From NCBI GenBank assembly GCA_963457665.1, contig OY735207.1, forward strand, positions 59,411,613 to 59,475,612: a stretch of 64,000 bases of DNA. Reading direction: 5' to 3'. The DNA comes from Thysanoteuthis rhombus (Eukaryota; Mollusca; Cephalopoda; Oegopsida; Thysanoteuthidae). The notes beneath the pieces were generated by a model. It did no database searches and was not told the DNA's origin. It was given only the letters and a program-made list of their open reading frames with translations. Positions 60,065-64,000 of the stretch are shown piece by piece (position 1 is the stretch's first letter; every line of letters starts with the position of its first letter). A program made the position numbers and the translations under genes.

Positions 60065-60360
60065 GTTCCGGTGTACCCCACTTTTCAAAAGTTTATGCCC
60101 CTTTTTTGCTTTTACCAAAATTGCAGCGCGCACCCCCCTTTATCTCCCCTACTAACCAGTCTCCTGTACCACCAAACTCCCGACCTCCAACGACTCAGCC
60201 TAACATAGCATCATCATCATTTGGGGATGTGAGAACGTTGAAAAAAATTCCTGTACATTAATCGTGGTTGCTTCTTTGCTTAATGTCATCTGGAAATAAA
60301 ATAGGTTTTATAGGAACACTTTGCCTTCGGATAGCGGGGAGGGGAACCTTTATCAATAAA
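60065..60360 (+). repeat. Dispersed repeat R4
   Basis: 'gtaccccacttttcaaaagt', 'cgactcagcctaacatagca' + 'tcatcatcatttgggga' and 'ttttataggaacactttgcc' match the 47.7 kb copy. Confidence 0.65.
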
Positions 60361-60369
60361 TAAGTTTTC

Positions 60370-60735
60370 TTCTGAGGATTGAACAATCGTAGCCATCAAA
60401 GATGGCAAAGGAGGGGGTATCCCTAATTATATGTGCATGCATTTGTGTGTTCCAATGCTCCTGGTAATACCGTTTTGTCTACAGACTTGAAAAATAGCAT
60501 CAGTACTTCTCTTGACCCATTCCATATTTCAATTTTTTTTTTTATTTTGGGAAAAAAAGTTTTTCAACCTTTTGGGGTCCTCATTCTTACAGGTTTATTG
60601 ATAACACCCAAATTCTCCAGATGTTCTTTTTTTTTCACTTTATTTTAGATGTTTTCTATTGTGAAATTGCCACTGATATCATAAATAAAATTTATTCTGA
60701 CCATGATTATTTTTCAATGGAACTTTTTAAGTGAA
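60370..60735 (-). repeat. Dispersed repeat R3, minus
   Basis: On the minus strand 'ggtcagaataaattttattt', 'aagtctgtagacaaaacggt', 'attaccaggagcattgg' and 'catctttgatggctacga' match the 5.2 and 22.4 kb copies. It directly abuts the R4 copy. Confidence 0.7.
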
Positions 60736-60739
60736 TCCA

Positions 60740-61235
60740 AATTTTGACAATACGGTTATTGACATTGACGGCGAGTATTTTTTTATATTTGTGTTCTCGA
60801 GAAAGAAAACCTTAAATTTTGGCTCATGCTGGAATTTCGGATTTTATGAAATTTTTGAATCATTTATCCGGAATCATTTTCTGAGTCCCTGTCCCCTGCA
60901 CAGGAGGCGTTCGTTTCGTCTCACTCCATTTATTAGAGTCACAATGGTTTCATAGAAAGAACGCGAATTGTATGAGATAACGAGGACTCAAGAATAGAAG
61001 AGATGAAAGGTTCTCAATTTGGTTCACCTAATCACCTTCTCATTCATCAATTAGATTTCATTCAGTTATTATTGACTTGGTGTCTAAGTGGCTGCGCATG
61101 CGTGGAGTGAACTGTCCTTCGAGCCAGTAGTCAATTTCTATACACATTCGATTACGTCTCTTTTGCTAGCACTTTTCTGATTATTTCGTCGTTAATCACC
61201 GCTACCCATCGGTTTAAACGCTGTTGGTGGGTTTG
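60740..61235. other. Anonymous DNA
   Basis: Nothing recognised. Confidence 0.35.
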
Positions 61236-61239
61236 CCCG

Positions 61240-61985
61240 GGTATTAACTCGATTGCAGACTCTGATATCTTACAAGACGACTTGAACGAACTTGTGGTTT
61301 GGTTCCATACATGGCTATTGGATTTTAATGAATGCAAATGTATGATACTTGACAAAAAATGAATCAGATTATGTTTATACACTGAATTGGAGAAGAACTT
61401 TGCACTGAAAATTATAAAAAAGACCCTGGTGTTTGGATATCAGATGATTTGTCACCAACTAAACACATTGGTAAAAGTTTACCGAAAGCAAATCAGAGAA
61501 TGGATATCATTAAGAGGTGTTTACCGACCTAAACACTGAATAGGTTGAACCTTTATATTCTGTAATGATTAGAAGTTTGTTGGAATACTGTTCTCCACCG
61601 TGAGGTTCTTTTTTTTTTTTTTTTTTTAAGATATTGATCATCTGAAATCGATCCAAAGAAGACACCTGAGGCTTGTGAACTCTGAAATAAATTTACCATC
61701 GTTAAAGAGTATGAGGGATCAAGCTGATCTCAGAATAACGTGTAAGTATTTTCGCAGCAACTATAAAACTCCAGCTTCGACATTATCTAATTATGATCAA
61801 GTTTAGATAGGGAATCATCGCTGGAAACTGCGGAAGAAGTATGCTCGAACGAACTTGAGGTATAACTTCTTCTCAAAAAGAGTAGCTGATAATGGGAACG
61901 GTTTTCCAGAGGACTCTGTCATAACGACGAATTTGCTTCCTTTAAATAGAAATTGTGGGCTAACGGAAGTTAGCTTGTGTTACCA
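61240..61985 (+). pseudogene. Decayed CR1/Jockey-like LINE RT C-terminus
   Basis: Ordered landmarks on the plus strand, in shifting frames: ILQDDLNELVVWFHTWLLDF then NECKCMIL (post-palm), GVWISDDLSPTKHIGKSLPK (the DLGV-I family segment), ANQRMDIIKRC, LLEYCSPP, DIDHLKSIQRRHLRLVNSEI, and RYNFFSKRVADNGNGFPED with PLNRN at the end. This is the canonical order for a CR1-type LINE thumb and C-terminus. A T run at about 61,610-61,628 is inserted or expanded just after LLEYCSP. The palm is missing. Many frameshifts, dead copy. Confidence 0.85.
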
Positions 61986-62015
61986 AATGACTATCTATCT
62001 AGGTTATTCATGTGA

Positions 62016-62017
<2 letters not shown>

Positions 62018-62058
<41 letters not shown>
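62018..62058. repeat. (CA)n microsatellite
   Basis: About 17 CA units then short AT, just after the LINE relic. Confidence 0.95.
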
Positions 62059-62059
<1 letters not shown>

Positions 62060-62199
62060 CTGGACTTTGCCTAATCCCAATCGTTTGTGGCAGAAACTTG
62101 AAATTTTGCGTACGTAATGCTCTCAGTCGGTAGGGAAAACAGTTTTCACCCCCCACACATATGCCAACACAAAAACACACGCAAGATTTTGGCGGGGGT

Positions 62200-62435
62200 G
62201 GATTTACAATTCAAGGTTATCTTGAATTGATCCTTTAGTTTTTCCAGCTATTCAGACGTTTTTTTTTTTTGTTTGTTTTTTTTCTTGGTGTTCACTGCCC
62301 AACAACAGGCAAGAAAAGTAACTTATTCATTGATCATCCCCTTTTTCCAATTTTTGGTTGATCACCCCAAACATGGAATGCTACTTATTGACATTGGTCA
62401 CGCGTCTGTTTCTATTGAGTCACTAGCCGAACGAG
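62200..62435 (+). repeat. R1 3' part
   Basis: 'gtgttcactgcccaacaaca', 'ggcaagaaaagtaacttatt', 'cattgatcatcccc', 'ttgatcaccccaaacatgg' and 'ttggtcacgcgtctgtttct' match R1. The palindrome is mutated. Confidence 0.75.
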
Positions 62436-62797
62436 TTTTAATTTATTTGTATGTTTGTTCGTTTTAAATCATGGTTTTCTGGTGCAAACTATGCAGGTAA
62501 TATTTTTTATCAAGGTAACCTAATTCTACCACCGCCGGCGCTTGATTTACGTGGCCAAAATAACCATAGATGGGTGAGAGTGATTCATAATTTCCCTTGG
62601 TTGATCGGTTCGTATTCTCTATGGCCCAGATTTTAAATCTTCTTACCTTCTTTTAAACTCTCCTTCATTCATTACACCTCCACCCTTCCTTTAATGCTTT
62701 ACCTTTTTTTTTTCGTTTTTTTTCTCTTTCATGATACTTATTATCTTACTATGCAAAAGGCGAAGAAGGGGAAAAGGAAATTGTGTTGTCGTCGTCG
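62436..62797. other. Anonymous DNA
   Basis: Nothing recognised before the TCA array. Confidence 0.35.
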
Positions 62798-62857
<60 letters not shown>

Positions 62858-63170
62858 GTCTTTTAACGTCCGTCGATGGACATAGACCTTCCTCAGGATT
62901 CGCCACACTTCTCTATCATGGGCGTTGCGGAACCAGTACTTTCTGAATCTGTCTAGCTCGTCTCTCCGTCTAATATTCTGCCAGCCTCGGTTGCGCATGT
63001 GATCTCAGGGGATCCATGTCGTGAGTCGCATTGTCCGTTGGTTGTCCACCATTCTTGCGACATGGCCAACCCACTGCCATTTGAGATTTTTAATGGATTC
63101 TATGATGTACTTTGACTAATGTCTTTCCCCGAATGTGCTGTCTTGTGGTCTCTAGAGGAGAAGATCTTGA
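62798..63170 (-). mobile_element. RTE-like LINE 3' end with (TCA)20 tail, minus
   Basis: Best-preserved RTE end. On the minus strand KNLKWQWVGHVARMVDNQRT, RLTTWIP-stop-DHMRNRG, WQNIRRRDELDRFRKYWFRN then AHDREVWRILRKVYV and RRTLKD run in one frame with a single stop over that span. They lead straight into a GAT run of 20 units (plus strand TCA at 62,798-62,857), which would encode poly-Asp. The end is truncated at about 63,170. Confidence 0.87.
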
Positions 63171-63174
63171 TTGT

Positions 63175-64000
63175 GTTATGCTTAAGTTCAAAGCGGGGGT
63201 GGCTTGCCTTTCTTGGAAGTCATAATATATTTATAAAGCACGACATATATATTTAACCTGATAGTATTTTATCATCAGTTACCCCTCAACATTGAAATTT
63301 GTCACAACGATTGCTAACCCTAGAGATGTACACCTTGCCAAAAATCATTATTAACATTATTATCCCCTGATGGTAACGACCAATCCTACTGGCCCAGGGA
63401 CAAATACATGTGATTTAGCATTATCCTGGTGGAATATTATGTCCTTTTTTCAATTGCTGCCTCCGATTGGTCTATATGGTCAGGGATGGTCGCTATCAAC
63501 AATACCTTCATCATGATACCTTCCGCTGGAAAGAGGTCGCTGAATCGATTTTAGAGTTGTGGACGACCGAACAGTTACAGGTATGAAAAACGTTATCGGC
63601 GAATCGAGTTCGAATTTTGTCTGAGGATTTTTTGTGTTGACTTCGTACTAATGTTTTTGGTTGTCTTTGGTATTGTCCTGATTTTCTCTTATTTTGGATT
63701 CTTGTAATAGGTCTATTTTTATAGTCGTGACTATCTTGTCCAAAATGTTCTTTTTGTATTGAGCAAGAAAAGAAAGACGTGTTTGGACGCCAACCGATGT
63801 CCGTTTCTGTGAGAACGCATTTTCCTGGCTTCTAAATTGTATGTGATATATTACAGTTTACTGAAGACATCCGACAGGTCGTGATGAACCAACTTGGGCC
63901 AGTGTCAGTTGAAGACTTACAGCATTGTTACTAGGAGTGGGACCAACGTCTCCGTTGGTGTGTGTGGCTTCTCAAAAGACATATTTATACAACCTGTTAC
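63175..64000. other. Anonymous DNA
   Basis: No gene or named repeat recognised to the end of the window. Confidence 0.35.

Overview
This is a 64 kb stretch of AT-rich, gene-poor animal nuclear DNA. It shows no bacterial operon architecture, rRNA, CRISPR array or long intact ORF. The content is decayed transposons, tRNA-derived SINEs, dispersed unnamed repeats and many long (AT)n, (CT)n and (CA)n microsatellites. The mix (RTE and CR1-like LINEs, a GIY-YIG Penelope-like element, Tc1-like DNA transposons, SINEs with TTCGAA-type B boxes, long compound AT/GT/CT arrays) suits a large invertebrate genome. A mollusc, possibly a cephalopod, is my best guess, but no single marker proves it.

Layout. 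1-4.3 kb: mostly anonymous DNA ending in a CR1-like reverse transcriptase (RT) relic. 4.3-7 kb: minus-strand copies of repeat family R1, one R3 copy, a SINE, and a broken Tc1 transposon with a recognisable terminal repeat. 7.7-9 kb: a Penelope-like element whose RT part and GIY-YIG part lie in opposite orientations, as if a ~0.4 kb piece had been inverted. 10.6-11.7 kb: a 29-bp minisatellite of about 40 units. 13-20 kb: R2 copies, two RTE LINE 3' ends, one R4 copy and one SINE. 22-29 kb: R3, R1 and SINE copies and an inverted-repeat (MITE-like) element. 31.4 kb: a foldback repeat with a tRNA-like core. 34.8-38.4 kb: two R4 copies flanking a possible small secreted-protein gene (35.4-35.8 kb, minus) and an RTE end. 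38.7-42.4 kb: a cluster of R1 copies. 43-45.4 kb: a foldback element, a 164-bp tandem repeat and a triplicated microsatellite-bearing unit. 45.7-50 kb: R1, R4, R5, an RTE end and a SINE. 50.5-54.6 kb: a nested SINE cluster, a CR1 relic and two Tc1 relics, one ending in a 144-bp palindrome. 55-57.4 kb: microsatellites, R5 and a tRNA-like SINE. 58.5-63.2 kb: a 750-bp pyrimidine tract, R4/R3 back to back, a CR1 relic, R1 and an RTE end with a (TCA)20 tail.

Families R1-R5 are defined here by comparing parts of the window by eye. I do not know their published names. None of the transposon proteins is intact, so everything autonomous here looks dead. The only protein-coding candidate that does not look like a repeat is the 112-residue minus-strand ORF at 35,440-35,778. 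It has a hydrophobic N-terminus, seven cysteines, two N-glycosylation sequons and an AATAAA about 50 nt after the stop. It is a moderate-to-weak candidate.
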